64,000 nucleotides of DNA. Origin: Candidatus Magnetomicrobium cryptolimnococcus. GTDB taxonomy: Bacteria; Nitrospirota; Thermodesulfovibrionia; Thermodesulfovibrionales; Magnetobacteriaceae. Below the pieces are notes generated by a model that was given only the letters and a program-made list of their open reading frames with translations, did no database searches and was not told where the DNA came from. Both the position numbers and the translations under genes were made by a program. Location: NCBI GenBank assembly GCA_018606805.1, contig JAGYWI010000001.1, positions 186,001 to 250,000 of the forward strand. The letters run 5' to 3'. Numbering within the stretch: position 1 is the stretch's first letter; each line of letters opens with the position of its first letter. Below, piece by piece: positions 17,204 to 25,976 of the stretch.

Positions 17204-17464
17204 TTACACCAATGGCTCTATCCAAAACAAAGGTTTATGCTCCTTTGCCAATTCCCATTCCTTAATTAATTCATCACGATGCAGAAAAGCCCATTCAAGA
17301 ACAATAGAAAGAACTCTTATAGGTAAATTACCCTTAATAATACGAAAATCAGTTATGGAAAAAACTGCCTCATGACTACCGTACATTGCATGAAAATGTG
17401 GTGGATTATGATCATCATAAAACATAGTAATTATGATTCCTAAAAATTCACTAATCTTTGGCAC
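17204..17464 (-). CDS. DUF4160-type small protein
   Basis: 86 residues. The signature is FYDDHNPPHFHAMYG near the N-terminus, followed by IIKGNLPIRVLSIVLEWAFLHRDELIKEWE, both typical of DUF4160 (landmarks HNPPHFHA and LEWAFLHRDEL). The conserved His-rich HFH segment suggests metal or nucleic-acid chemistry, but function is unknown. It is the first gene of a two-gene unit with the DUF2442 gene. Confidence 0.75.
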   Translation of the reverse strand: MPKISEFLGIIITMFYDDHNPPHFHAMYGSHEAVFSITDFRIIKGNLPIRVLSIVLEWAFLHRDELIKEWELAKEHKPLFWIEPLV

Positions 17465-17571
17465 AAGCCCCCTTTTTCTAAATAATAAACCAACCCTTCT
17501 TTTTTTTCAACTATTATTTGAATCAAAATCTTTCATTATTTAGAATAGTTACCCTTAATCTAAAAAAAATA

Positions 17572-17601
17572 TTGACAATCAAGACATAATAAAGCGATAA
17601 T
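17572..17601 (+). promoter_or_regulatory. Sigma-70-like promoter before gspG
   Basis: TTGACA (17572-17577), 18-base spacer, GATAAT (17596-17601). The predicted start falls within a few bases of the gspG ATG at 17610, so the message would have almost no leader; no ribosome binding site is visible there either. Confidence 0.5.
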
Positions 17602-17609
17602 AACTCGTT

Positions 17610-18002
17610 ATGATTAAAATATATGATAAAAATGGTTTTACCCTTATTGAAATACTAATAGTTGTTATGATAATAGGGTTAATCGCTTCTATAGTAACGC
17701 CAAACCTGTTAAAACAGCATGGAGAGGCTAGTATTAAGCTTGCTGCTGCGCAGGTGGAATCTCTTTCTTCTGCTATACAGGCATTTTATCTGGACCTCAA
17801 AAGGTGTCCAAAGGACCTTAAAGAGCTTATTTCCGCAGATGAAAAGCAGTGGAAGGGACCATATTTGCAAAAAGAGGAAATACCAAAAGACCCATGGAAT
17901 CGAGACTATGTGTATAAATGTCCGGGTGAACACGGTATCTTCGATCTATACTCCCTTGGTGAGAGCGGAAAGGTTGATGACAACATCATAAAAAGCTGGT
18001 AA
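17610..18002 (+). CDS. gspG: Type II secretion major pseudopilin GspG
   Basis: 130 residues. GspG is the main subunit of the periplasmic pseudopilus. The type IV prepilin motif is at the N-terminus: short basic leader, G-FTLIE cleavage site (G9/F10) and hydrophobic helix ILIVVMIIGLIASIV. The C-terminal region has the GspG pattern WKGPYLQKEEIPKDPWNRDYVY and the DLYSLGESGK calcium-loop region (landmark DPWNRDYVYKCPG). It heads gspG-E-F-H, which is an unusual internal order. Confidence 0.93.
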   Translation: MIKIYDKNGFTLIEILIVVMIIGLIASIVTPNLLKQHGEASIKLAAAQVESLSSAIQAFYLDLKRCPKDLKELISADEKQWKGPYLQKEEIPKDPWNRDYVYKCPGEHGIFDLYSLGESGKVDDNIIKSW

Positions 18003-18009
18003 TTCCCCG

Positions 18010-19683
18010 GTGCTTCTTGGTGAGATACTTTCCGATAAATTTGACTTAACCTCATCGGATATTGAAAATGCACTTGAAGTGCAGCTGGAAGTTGGCGGTT
18101 ATTTAGGGCAAATACTAATTAACATGGGGCTTGTTTCAGAGCAACAGCTTATGGAAGCCCTATCCATGCAGTTGGGTATCCCTCTTTACGATAAACAGCA
18201 ACAAGAGGTACATGATGGGCTGCTTATTAAAAATCTGGAATCGCTTATTGATGTCGAGTACATTTTAAAAAGGAATTTTTTCCCCCTTAAAAAACAAGGG
18301 GATGTACTTTTATTTATTACAAATGATCCACTTAATAACACAGTCCTTGATTACCTAACTAAAACACTCAACAATGCCTATAGTCTCTTACTTGCAACAG
18401 AGCAAACCATAAACGAGCTATCTCGTGCATTCAGGGATGACCGCAAGGGTGTGGTGTCGCTTAGTTTTGATGGTAGTGCTGAATCTTTAAAGGAAATGGC
18501 GGCAGAAGCGCCTGTTATTAGATTTTTAAATAATCTGCTAAATAACGCAGTTGAGCTTCATGCCTCTGATTTACACCTTGAGCCTTCTGAATCACTAAAT
18601 CATATAAGATTTAGGATTGATGGCGTTATGCACGAAATTGACGCAATAGATGAAAAGCTGTTTTTATCTGTGATATCAAGGGTAAAGCTCCTTGCTGGGC
18701 TTGATATAGCTGAAAAGAGACTCCCCCAAGACGGCAAGTTTAGTACAAAGATAGCTGCAACCCTAATAGATGTCCGCGTGTCATCTATCCCCTTTGCTGT
18801 TGGCGAGGGGGTTGTTATGAGGCTTCTTTACAGACAACGTCTTACCTTTGATATTACCAAACTGGGTGTAGAGCGAGACGTTTTACCTACCCTAAACTCA
18901 CTAATTAACATGCCTTACGGCATACTCCTTGTAACAGGACCTACTGGTTCAGGTAAGACCACATCCCTATATTCCATGATAACAAGCCTCGATAGAAGTG
19001 TTAAAAAGATAATAACCGTGGAAGACCCGGTTGAATACAAACTTGATGGCATTAACCAAATTCAAGTAAAAAGCGACATAGGACTTACCTTTGCCTCCTC
19101 ACTGCGCTCAATCCTAAGACATGACCCGGATGTCATTATGATAGGTGAAATACGGGACCCTGAAACTGCCCAAGTAGCCGTTCAATCGGCACTAACGGGC
19201 CACCTTGTGCTTTCTACATTGCACACAAACGATGCCCCCGGCAGCCTCTATCGCCTTGTTGAGATGGGCATAGAGCCATATCTTCTAAACGCCTCCGTCA
19301 TTGGCATTATCGCACAACGGATAGTGCGCAGGAGCTGTCCATTTTGTGCCAAGCCACACGATGTATCAGATGAGATAAAGCATGCCCATAACCTATTTGA
19401 ACTTTTTGAGCGCTATACAGATATATTTGAAGGGACTTGGAACTTTACTAAGGGAGATGGTTGCAGGCGTTGTGCAGGAACCGGGTATCGCGGTATGATA
19501 GCCATATTTGAGACATTTAAATATACGGAGGACTTAAAGGAGGTGTTTTTAAAGGCACACAACGTGGATGTAATCAGAACACACCTGATTAAAAATCATC
19601 GCTTTCGGCGTCTTCGTGAGGATGGTTTTATAAAGGCTATAAAAGGTGTAACCACAATTGAGGAGGTACTTCGCGTTACATGA
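18010..19683 (+). CDS. gspE: Type II secretion ATPase GspE
   Basis: 557 residues, full length. GspE is the cytoplasmic hexameric ATPase that drives pseudopilus assembly. An N-terminal MshEN-type domain (about 1-140) is followed by the RecA-like ATPase with Walker A GPTGSGKTT, the Asp box and His box (DPDVIMIGEIRDPETAQ, LSTLHTND). A Zn-binding tetracysteine insert is present (CPFC ... CRRC, about 70 residues before the end). The start is GTG 18010, 7 bases after gspG. It overlaps gspF by 4 bp. Confidence 0.97.
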   Translation: MLLGEILSDKFDLTSSDIENALEVQLEVGGYLGQILINMGLVSEQQLMEALSMQLGIPLYDKQQQEVHDGLLIKNLESLIDVEYILKRNFFPLKKQGDVLLFITNDPLNNTVLDYLTKTLNNAYSLLLATEQTINELSRAFRDDRKGVVSLSFDGSAESLKEMAAEAPVIRFLNNLLNNAVELHASDLHLEPSESLNHIRFRIDGVMHEIDAIDEKLFLSVISRVKLLAGLDIAEKRLPQDGKFSTKIAATLIDVRVSSIPFAVGEGVVMRLLYRQRLTFDITKLGVERDVLPTLNSLINMPYGILLVTGPTGSGKTTSLYSMITSLDRSVKKIITVEDPVEYKLDGINQIQVKSDIGLTFASSLRSILRHDPDVIMIGEIRDPETAQVAVQSALTGHLVLSTLHTNDAPGSLYRLVEMGIEPYLLNASVIGIIAQRIVRRSCPFCAKPHDVSDEIKHAHNLFELFERYTDIFEGTWNFTKGDGCRRCAGTGYRGMIAIFETFKYTEDLKEVFLKAHNVDVIRTHLIKNHRFRRLREDGFIKAIKGVTTIEEVLRVT

Positions 19684-20888
19684 AAAACTATAAATACCGG
19701 TGTGTTGAACAAAGCGGGAAGGAAACCGCCGGAGAGGTGGCTGCTGAAACTATTAACGAAGCACGGAGTTTATTAAAGGCACGGGGGCTTAAGATAGTTT
19801 CGATTTCAGAGGGCTTGGCAAGGAAGGGCAGCGTAGGCAACAAACATTTATTTAAGAAAAAAAAAATAAAAGATATTGATATTTATAATATGGCAAAGGA
19901 GATGGGCGTTTTATTAAAGGCAGGGTTACGCATTGATAAATGTCTTGAAATTATAGGAGGCTCCGCTAGGAATGAGGCAATTGCCTCTCACCTGATGGCT
20001 GTGCTAAAAGACGTACGGGCAGGGGTTAGCGTTGCTGAGGCATTTAATAAAACAGGGATGTTTAACCCTCTGATGGTTTCTATACTACGTGTGGGGGAAA
20101 GTGTTGGAGACCTTAATATGTCCTTTGTCCATATAGCAAGGCACGTGCAGTTTCAACTGCAGTTTAAATCGGAAATCCGAAACGCCCTTACCTATCCTAT
20201 ATTTTTAGTGTTTGCCAGTATGATAACCTTGCTCGTTATATTTCAGTTCATAGTGCCGCGTTTTTTTAGTGTGTTTGGTGGTGAGCGCCAGCAGTACATG
20301 CCATTTATTTCAAAGTTATTATTTAAGATGGCAGCCTATACGAATATGTACACGATTTTTGGTGCAATTATAGTAATTCTACTTTTTATCAAAATAGTCA
20401 ATGTAAAGCATATATTTTTAAGGTTATACTCCTCTTCCCTATCATTTCCAATAGTGGGGACTATTGTGTTAAATTTAGAGCTTTCACGATTTTCATATTC
20501 CATGTACACGATGCTTTCAAGCGGTATAGAGTTTATTAGGTCGCTTCGTCTATCTACGGAACTTGTACAAAATAAAAGAATTAAAAACGCCCTCGAACCT
20601 GCTATTACATATATAAGAGAAGGTAGAGGAATAGCCCAAGTAATGGCAGAAATAAGTGTGCTGCCAGATATAGCTGTGAATATGATAAGTGTTGGTGAAC
20701 AAAGTGGCAATATGAAGGAGATTTTTTTAGAGCTATTTCAAGTCTTTGATGACAATTTTAAAGGGGCTGTTAAAAAGATAGTTGTACTGATAGAACCTGC
20801 TATTATTACAGTAATGGGTGGCATTGTTGGTTTTATCGTAATATCATTAATATTAACTGTGATGAGTGTTGGAAATATAAAATTTTGA
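19680..20888 (+). CDS. gspF: Type II secretion inner-membrane platform protein GspF
   Basis: 402 residues, normal length. Two GspF repeats are visible (about 65-190 and 270-395), each ending in membrane helices. Landmarks are the first-repeat LLKAGLRIDKCLEII and NPLMVSILRVGESVGDL and the second-repeat VNMISVGEQSGNMKEI. GspF sits in the inner membrane and couples GspE to pseudopilin extrusion. It overlaps gspE and gspH by 4 bp each. Confidence 0.95.
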   Translation: MKNYKYRCVEQSGKETAGEVAAETINEARSLLKARGLKIVSISEGLARKGSVGNKHLFKKKKIKDIDIYNMAKEMGVLLKAGLRIDKCLEIIGGSARNEAIASHLMAVLKDVRAGVSVAEAFNKTGMFNPLMVSILRVGESVGDLNMSFVHIARHVQFQLQFKSEIRNALTYPIFLVFASMITLLVIFQFIVPRFFSVFGGERQQYMPFISKLLFKMAAYTNMYTIFGAIIVILLFIKIVNVKHIFLRLYSSSLSFPIVGTIVLNLELSRFSYSMYTMLSSGIEFIRSLRLSTELVQNKRIKNALEPAITYIREGRGIAQVMAEISVLPDIAVNMISVGEQSGNMKEIFLELFQVFDDNFKGAVKKIVVLIEPAIITVMGGIVGFIVISLILTVMSVGNIKF

Positions 20889-21286
20889 AAAAGCACGGCT
20901 TTACTATTATAGAGCTTATAATAGTTATATTTATAATAGCTGCGGCGTTAGGTCTTGTACTACCTTTTTCTATAAACATGTATAATAGATATAAGGCATC
21001 GTTAGAAGCTGAAAAGGTATTAACAATAATGCTAACAGCCCAGCGTGAAGCCTTTTTACACGGCAAGTCTAAGGAAATGACATCAAAAGACGGCACACTT
21101 TATGTTAATGGAGTGCCAGAAGAGACAATAACGTATCCAGTAACCATAAAAAGCCCATTGATGTTTTTTTCAAATGGTACGTCCTCAGGTGGCATCGTAG
21201 AAGTGGAAGTAGATGGTTACGGGTTTGAAATAGTCGTGGAAAAACCGCTTGGTAAAATCTCTTTAGAAGATACTTTTTATAATTGA
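20885..21286 (+). CDS. gspH: GspH-type minor pseudopilin
   Basis: 133 residues from TTG 20885, which overlaps the gspF stop by 4 bp. A very short leader KKHG precedes FTIIELIIVIFIIAAALGLV, the prepilin peptidase site and N-terminal helix. The C-terminal beta-rich part with SPLMFFSNGTSSGGIVEVE resembles GspH/FimT. It is likely a minor pseudopilin at the pseudopilus tip. The non-ATG start and coupling to gspF suggest dosage control. Confidence 0.82.
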   Translation: MKKHGFTIIELIIVIFIIAAALGLVLPFSINMYNRYKASLEAEKVLTIMLTAQREAFLHGKSKEMTSKDGTLYVNGVPEETITYPVTIKSPLMFFSNGTSSGGIVEVEVDGYGFEIVVEKPLGKISLEDTFYN

Positions 21287-21461
21287 AACTCTTTTAAAAA
21301 CACTGCTATAAGCTCCTTGCTATTTAGGATAACAATAAGTTATATTTAAGTTAGAGTAATGTTGTAGCTTTAATTAAAGACATAAGTGTTAAACAGTATA
21401 ATTGTAATAAATCCATAATTATAAAGAAAAGTTTACCCCATAATAATATTTTATTTTTATA

Positions 21462-22694
21462 ATGTGGGCAAGGAGTATGGAAGAAGAGAGAGTTTGTGAA
21501 CATGATAACGCTAATGATTTTGAAAAATGCGTAATAGAAGAGTTAAAGCGTGTTACCTTTCGTAATGTTGAATTAACCAAAAAACACAATGATGATTATG
21601 ATATTGAAATAGCCTCTTTAACGTCTTCGTTGTCAGTTGCTATTCAAATTAAATTGCTAAATAGACCAGCAGGTATGAAGGAAGTTACCAAGTTTCTTAA
21701 TTTTCTGGAAAAACCAATAGCCAGCCGTTTTAATTTTGGCTGCTTCATATCTGGTAGTAGTTTCACAAGGCAAGTGTTATCTTACATTTCAAGGGAAAAT
21801 ATACGCGGTTTTTATCTAGGCAAATTCGAAAAGGGTGTTCTTTATTGGTTAAAAAACGGTCATTGGTCAAGGGAAATCCCCTACGGTATGACAGACAAAG
21901 ATAGGGTTTTTTATGATGATGACAGTAGATATACACAAGATACAACCAACAATCATATCAAAGAAATCTACATAGGTGTGTTTACGTGTAAGGGTGGGGT
22001 TGGCAAAACTACGGTAGCAGCTCATCTAGCTGGGGCTTTTGCAGAAACCGGTTACAATGTCATCTTGCTTGACCTTGATAATGAGCGGAATTTGAAAAAA
22101 CTGCTTGGTAATGGTGTAAAGGTTCCTTCATATGATGGTAACGACGATGGTACAGCGGTTAGCGTATTGAGCTATGAAGAGTGGCTTGAAAAAAAAGGTA
22201 CTTCTGATTATAATATTATAATATGCGATTGTAACCCCAATTTTGAATCTAACCCGATGGAAATGATTAAGCGTTTTAACTACTGTATTGTCCCTACAAC
22301 TTTAAATCCACTTGGTGTCCAGAAAAATGCAGATGTAATACTGCGTACATTTCGAAATATACGAACAGTTAACACCCTTGCAACAATGTTTGTCCTTATT
22401 AACAGCTTTCACCGTGAACAAAGTATTAGAAATAAGCAGATGAACAATTACCTTAAATTAATCCTCAAAAAAGCCACCCGTGATAATCCCAAATACCACT
22501 ATATAGACCCCTCGGATGTTGCCATACGATATAGTCTGCAATTGGTATATTGGGGTTATGAGCATCTTTTTTTAAAAAAAAATCCTGAACTGGCATTTAA
22601 CAAGGTTGGTGGTCGGTCATACCCAAGGGAGGATTTTTTTTCTTTAGTTGAGTATCTTATGGAAAACACTGACATTGACAAAACGTCCCGTTAA
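21462..22694 (+). CDS. Mrr-like restriction-endonuclease domain fused to a ParA/MinD-type ATPase
   Basis: 410 residues. The N-terminal part (about 15-135) has the layout of Mrr-type PD-(D/E)xK nucleases: an alpha helix, D47-I-E, Q62-I-K64, then a helix and FGCFISGSSFTRQVL, which parallels the Mrr motif that follows the catalytic QxK. The C-terminal part (about 170-400) is a deviant-Walker P-loop ATPase: KGGVGKTT at 177-184, LLDLDNERN and CDCNPNFES for the A', B and switch regions. It is monocistronic, 175 bp from gspH, and unlike its neighbours in kind. Possible roles are phage or plasmid defence; no partner ParB is seen. Start could be ATG 21462 or 21477. Confidence 0.75.
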   Translation: MWARSMEEERVCEHDNANDFEKCVIEELKRVTFRNVELTKKHNDDYDIEIASLTSSLSVAIQIKLLNRPAGMKEVTKFLNFLEKPIASRFNFGCFISGSSFTRQVLSYISRENIRGFYLGKFEKGVLYWLKNGHWSREIPYGMTDKDRVFYDDDSRYTQDTTNNHIKEIYIGVFTCKGGVGKTTVAAHLAGAFAETGYNVILLDLDNERNLKKLLGNGVKVPSYDGNDDGTAVSVLSYEEWLEKKGTSDYNIIICDCNPNFESNPMEMIKRFNYCIVPTTLNPLGVQKNADVILRTFRNIRTVNTLATMFVLINSFHREQSIRNKQMNNYLKLILKKATRDNPKYHYIDPSDVAIRYSLQLVYWGYEHLFLKKNPELAFNKVGGRSYPREDFFSLVEYLMENTDIDKTSR

Positions 22695-22709
22695 AGATAG
22701 ACATCATTA

Positions 22710-23540
22710 CTATCCCGTTGCCTGCTTTATGTGTAGATAAACTTTATCCTCTAATTTTATGTCATATTTAGTTGAAGCGCTTTCTTTATACACAAAAAGC
22801 TCTATATAATCATTACTATTTATAATAGCATATAGGGCATCATCATAGGCATTGGCATAAGCATTCTGGAATTCAATGACCATACCTTTGTAGGTAATGA
22901 AGAGCGAGTGTTTGTCAGAAAACTTATCGGCAAAGAATGATAACTCAATGTTTGTAAAGGCATTGCCAAAGCTATCAATGTAGATAATTTCCCCTTCAAT
23001 ATAATGTTCTGGATAGTTTTCTACATGTATAGTTGGCAAAGGAATATCAAAGGTAACAGGATTATGAATAACATTGCCAAAAGCCTCAACCGCTATACCA
23101 CGAGATAGGTGTGCAGCAACAGGGGCAAATATATCCCTTCCGTGAAAGGTTGAACTTTTTTCCTTATAAAAAAAGCTACTATTTGTAATGTGATACACCG
23201 TTACACTTTGCTGGTGCTGCCTGTAAATAAAACTAAAAATCCCGTTATCTGGTCCAACAAACCACTGCTGCCTTGTCCGTACGATAATCGGTCGCCTACC
23301 AAAATACCCAACCCCAGGGTCCACCACTGCCACATGCACCGTATCACAAGGAAAATACGCATACGCCAACCCCAGCGCAATAGCCCCCCCTCGTATATCA
23401 AACGCCCGCACCTGATGTGTTATATCCACCACATTGGCATCAGCATTTATACCATAAATTACACCCTTCATCTGGGCAACAAAGGAATCATTTACACCAA
23501 AATCCGTTAAAAGCGTTATTACCCTCTTAGTATTGGCCAT
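22710..23540 (-). CDS. SAM hydroxide adenosyltransferase (DUF62 family)
   Basis: 276 residues. These enzymes hydrolyse S-adenosylmethionine to adenosine and methionine and are relatives of fluorinase/chlorinase. The start LLTDFGVNDSFVAQMKGVI, the VVDPGVGYFGRRPIIV and the GPDNGIFS motifs are characteristic; the Asp-Arg-His triad that marks the hydrolase rather than halogenase branch cannot be fully confirmed by eye. Single domain, cytoplasmic. It ends 16 bp after the convergent Mrr-ParA gene and starts upstream of greA's stop by 22 bp on the same strand. Confidence 0.88.
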   Translation of the reverse strand: MANTKRVITLLTDFGVNDSFVAQMKGVIYGINADANVVDITHQVRAFDIRGGAIALGLAYAYFPCDTVHVAVVDPGVGYFGRRPIIVRTRQQWFVGPDNGIFSFIYRQHQQSVTVYHITNSSFFYKEKSSTFHGRDIFAPVAAHLSRGIAVEAFGNVIHNPVTFDIPLPTIHVENYPEHYIEGEIIYIDSFGNAFTNIELSFFADKFSDKHSLFITYKGMVIEFQNAYANAYDDALYAIINSNDYIELFVYKESASTKYDIKLEDKVYLHIKQATG

Positions 23541-23562
23541 AAATAGCTTTTCGTCTTATAGT

Positions 23563-24036
23563 TTACTCAAACTTAATACTAACAACCTCATACGTAAAGG
23601 TTTTACCGGGTGCGTTAACTATGACCTCATCACCAGCTTCTTTACCAATAAGCGATTTACCCACAGGCGATGTAATGGAAATCTTCCCTTCCTTAACGTT
23701 AGCCTCCTCAGGCCCAACTAGCGTATAGGCTTTTTCTTCACCAGTGTCAACATCACACAGATTAACTGTGGCACCAAAGGCAATTTTATTTTGATTTACC
23801 TTCGATGGGTCTATGACTTGTGCCCTTGCCGTTTTTTCCTGCAGCTCCTGAATCCTACCTTCTAAAAACGATTGCTTTTCTCTTGCTGCGTGATATTCGG
23901 CATTTTCTGACAAATCGCCATGTGCCCTTGCTGTTGCAATATCTTTTATATTTTGCGGTCTCTCTACCTTTAAAAGTCTGTCTAGTTCTTCTTTCATTTT
24001 CCTATAACCTTCAGGTGTCATCGGAATTCTTTCCAT
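23563..24036 (-). CDS. greA: Transcription elongation factor GreA
   Basis: 157 residues. GreA rescues backtracked RNA polymerase by stimulating RNA cleavage. The N-terminal coiled coil (about 1-75) contains the tip acidic residues within ARAHGDLSENAEYHAAREKQ, the GreA signature (landmark GDLSENAEYHAA), and the C-terminal FKBP-like domain has the SPVGKSLIGKEAGDEV pattern. ATG 24036 has GGAGG 9 bases upstream; a TTG start at 24051 is less likely. Confidence 0.97.
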   Translation of the reverse strand: MERIPMTPEGYRKMKEELDRLLKVERPQNIKDIATARAHGDLSENAEYHAAREKQSFLEGRIQELQEKTARAQVIDPSKVNQNKIAFGATVNLCDVDTGEEKAYTLVGPEEANVKEGKISITSPVGKSLIGKEAGDEVIVNAPGKTFTYEVVSIKFE

Positions 24037-24280
24037 ATAATGGTCCTCCAATAAGAAATATTACTATATTATGTTATATTATTACTACGATTGTTACAAT
24101 GTAAAAAACTTTCCCAAGATTTATTATATTACGAAAGGCAAAACCTTTTCAAATGTTTTTGATATAAGATATAGTCAATAGCCAGCGGTACAAAAGTTTT
24201 TGGAAAAGGGGCGCACCTCCCTGTTCTTCCCCCGCATCCTCTATCTTTTTTCTTTTTTTTCTTTTTTTCTTTTTATCCTT
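24037..24280. repeat. Intergenic region with dispersed element copy f and T/C tract
   Basis: 244 bases between the dnaG stop and greA start. From about 24176 it carries the phrase AGCCAGCGG-TACAAAAGTTTTT, also seen near 537, then GGCGCACCTCCCTGTTCTTCCCCCGC shared with 60500-60532, and a pyrimidine run (TCTTTTTT units) next to the dnaG stop. No gene seen. Confidence 0.55.
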
Positions 24281-25963
24281 TTATCCTTTAAGCATTTGTC
24301 TTTTTTTAGTCATCAATTCTTCCACATAACCGCACAGTATTTTTTCATCAGTTGTTGACTGTATTTTTTTTCTTAATTCAAGCTCGACTCTTTTCCTTTT
24401 TATTTTATTGATACAATCAGAGACTGTCTTAGCAAGTTCATCATCGTCAATGGCTGGATTTATTAGTGGGTTATTAATATGTGCAGTTAAGCAAGCAAGT
24501 TCGGTTTCAGATAAATAATCACTTAAGGCATCAAAAGATGGTAAGCTATTTTCATAAAGCTTATTAAAAGATTTTTTAACTAGTGGATTATCAAATTCAT
24601 CTAAGGATAAGTTTATTTTTATTTGTTTGAAGCACTCTGGATAGTTTAAAGAAAGCATAAGTAAGTACTCTTCCTCCGATGGTCCAGTCCATGATTTCGG
24701 CATAGTGGCTATTTTCCCATACTTAGTCGGTTTTTTTACATTTTCTCTAATTATAGATTCTGAAATCCCGGCTCGTTCAGCAAGTGTGGTGGTTAGTTTA
24801 CTTTTTAGGATTTTATCGCTAATATTATTTATAATAGTGTAGATGGCTTCGATATTTTCTGTTGTTTTGCCGGCTATTTGCAGCATAAAGTCAATAAAAT
24901 CAAGGCTTTGGTTTAAAAGTTCTAAAAATTTATTTAAGCCGTTTTTTCTTAAGAAACTATCCGGGTCATCACCCGTAGGTAAAGACAAGACCTTAGCCTC
25001 AAGTCCATGGGCATATATTATGGCAAGTGCCCTCTTTGCTGCATTTATACCAGCCCTATCACCATCAAAAATCACCACTAAGTTTTTTGTATAGCGTTTT
25101 ATAATCTGCACATGCGAATCTGTTAATGCCGTACCAAGTGGAGCTACCGCATTTGTAATGCCATACTGATGACACATGAGTGTATCCATATAGCCTTCAA
25201 CGATTATTATATAGTTAGCCTTAAAGATAGTATCTTTTGCCATATTTAAGCCGTACAGAACGTTTTTCTTTTTAAAAACAGCGGTCTCCGGTGAGTTCAA
25301 ATACTTAGGAGAGCCCTCGCCCGTTAGTCGTCCACCAAAGGCAATGGGTTCAGAGTGCGTATTGAATATTGGAAAGGTTATTCGTGAGCGGAAGGTGTCG
25401 TAGAAGCCGTGTTGTTTGGCAGCAAAAAGTCCACAGCCGCTTATGGCTGATTGTGTATAGCCCTTTGTCCTAATGTGTTTATACAGCATATCCCAATGTT
25501 CAACGGCATAGCCAACGCCAAAGCGCTCTATAGTATTATCATCAAGTCCTCGTTTTTTTAAGTACTCTAAAGCATTTGATGTGTTTTTTAAGTTATTAAT
25601 AAAAAAGTCCATAGCTGTCCGTTGTATATTGAGTATTTCCGTGTATTGGCTGTTTTTTGTTTTGTTGGTTTCACTTATGTCTACATGAATACCTGCCTGT
25701 TTGGCAAGTTTATTAATGGCATCAAAGTAGTTGATACCATCCATCTTCATTGTAAAGGTAAAAATATCGCCCCCAACACCACACCCAAAACAATGAAACA
25801 TATTTTTCTGAGGACTTACGGTAAACGACGGAGTGTTTTCGGCATGAAAAGGGCAAATACCTGAAAAATTATTGCCCTTTTTTGTCAGATTAACATAATT
25901 TGATATGTATTGAACAATATCTAACCGTTCTTTAATTTCTTCCCTGATTTGTGTGTAATCCAT
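24281..25963 (-). CDS. dnaG: DNA primase DnaG
   Basis: 560 residues. DnaG makes RNA primers for DNA replication. The N-terminal CHC2 zinc finger is complete (CPFH ... CFGC, about residues 37-61), followed by the catalytic core with HGFYDTFRSRITFPI and FGGRLTGEGSPKYLNS motifs and a TOPRIM domain (IIVEGYMDTLMCHQYGI, VIFDGDRAG). A C-terminal helicase-interaction region of low conservation ends the protein. It is 13 bp downstream of the Nif3-family gene. rpoD, often next, is not found downstream. Confidence 0.97.
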   Translation of the reverse strand: MDYTQIREEIKERLDIVQYISNYVNLTKKGNNFSGICPFHAENTPSFTVSPQKNMFHCFGCGVGGDIFTFTMKMDGINYFDAINKLAKQAGIHVDISETNKTKNSQYTEILNIQRTAMDFFINNLKNTSNALEYLKKRGLDDNTIERFGVGYAVEHWDMLYKHIRTKGYTQSAISGCGLFAAKQHGFYDTFRSRITFPIFNTHSEPIAFGGRLTGEGSPKYLNSPETAVFKKKNVLYGLNMAKDTIFKANYIIIVEGYMDTLMCHQYGITNAVAPLGTALTDSHVQIIKRYTKNLVVIFDGDRAGINAAKRALAIIYAHGLEAKVLSLPTGDDPDSFLRKNGLNKFLELLNQSLDFIDFMLQIAGKTTENIEAIYTIINNISDKILKSKLTTTLAERAGISESIIRENVKKPTKYGKIATMPKSWTGPSEEEYLLMLSLNYPECFKQIKINLSLDEFDNPLVKKSFNKLYENSLPSFDALSDYLSETELACLTAHINNPLINPAIDDDELAKTVSDCINKIKRKRVELELRKKIQSTTDEKILCGYVEELMTKKRQMLKG

Positions 25964-25976
25964 AGCACATGAGTAT

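Noticed and set aside
22681-22720. Defence island around the Mrr-ParA gene
   Set aside because: Neighbours are T2SS, SAM hydrolase and greA, not other defence genes.
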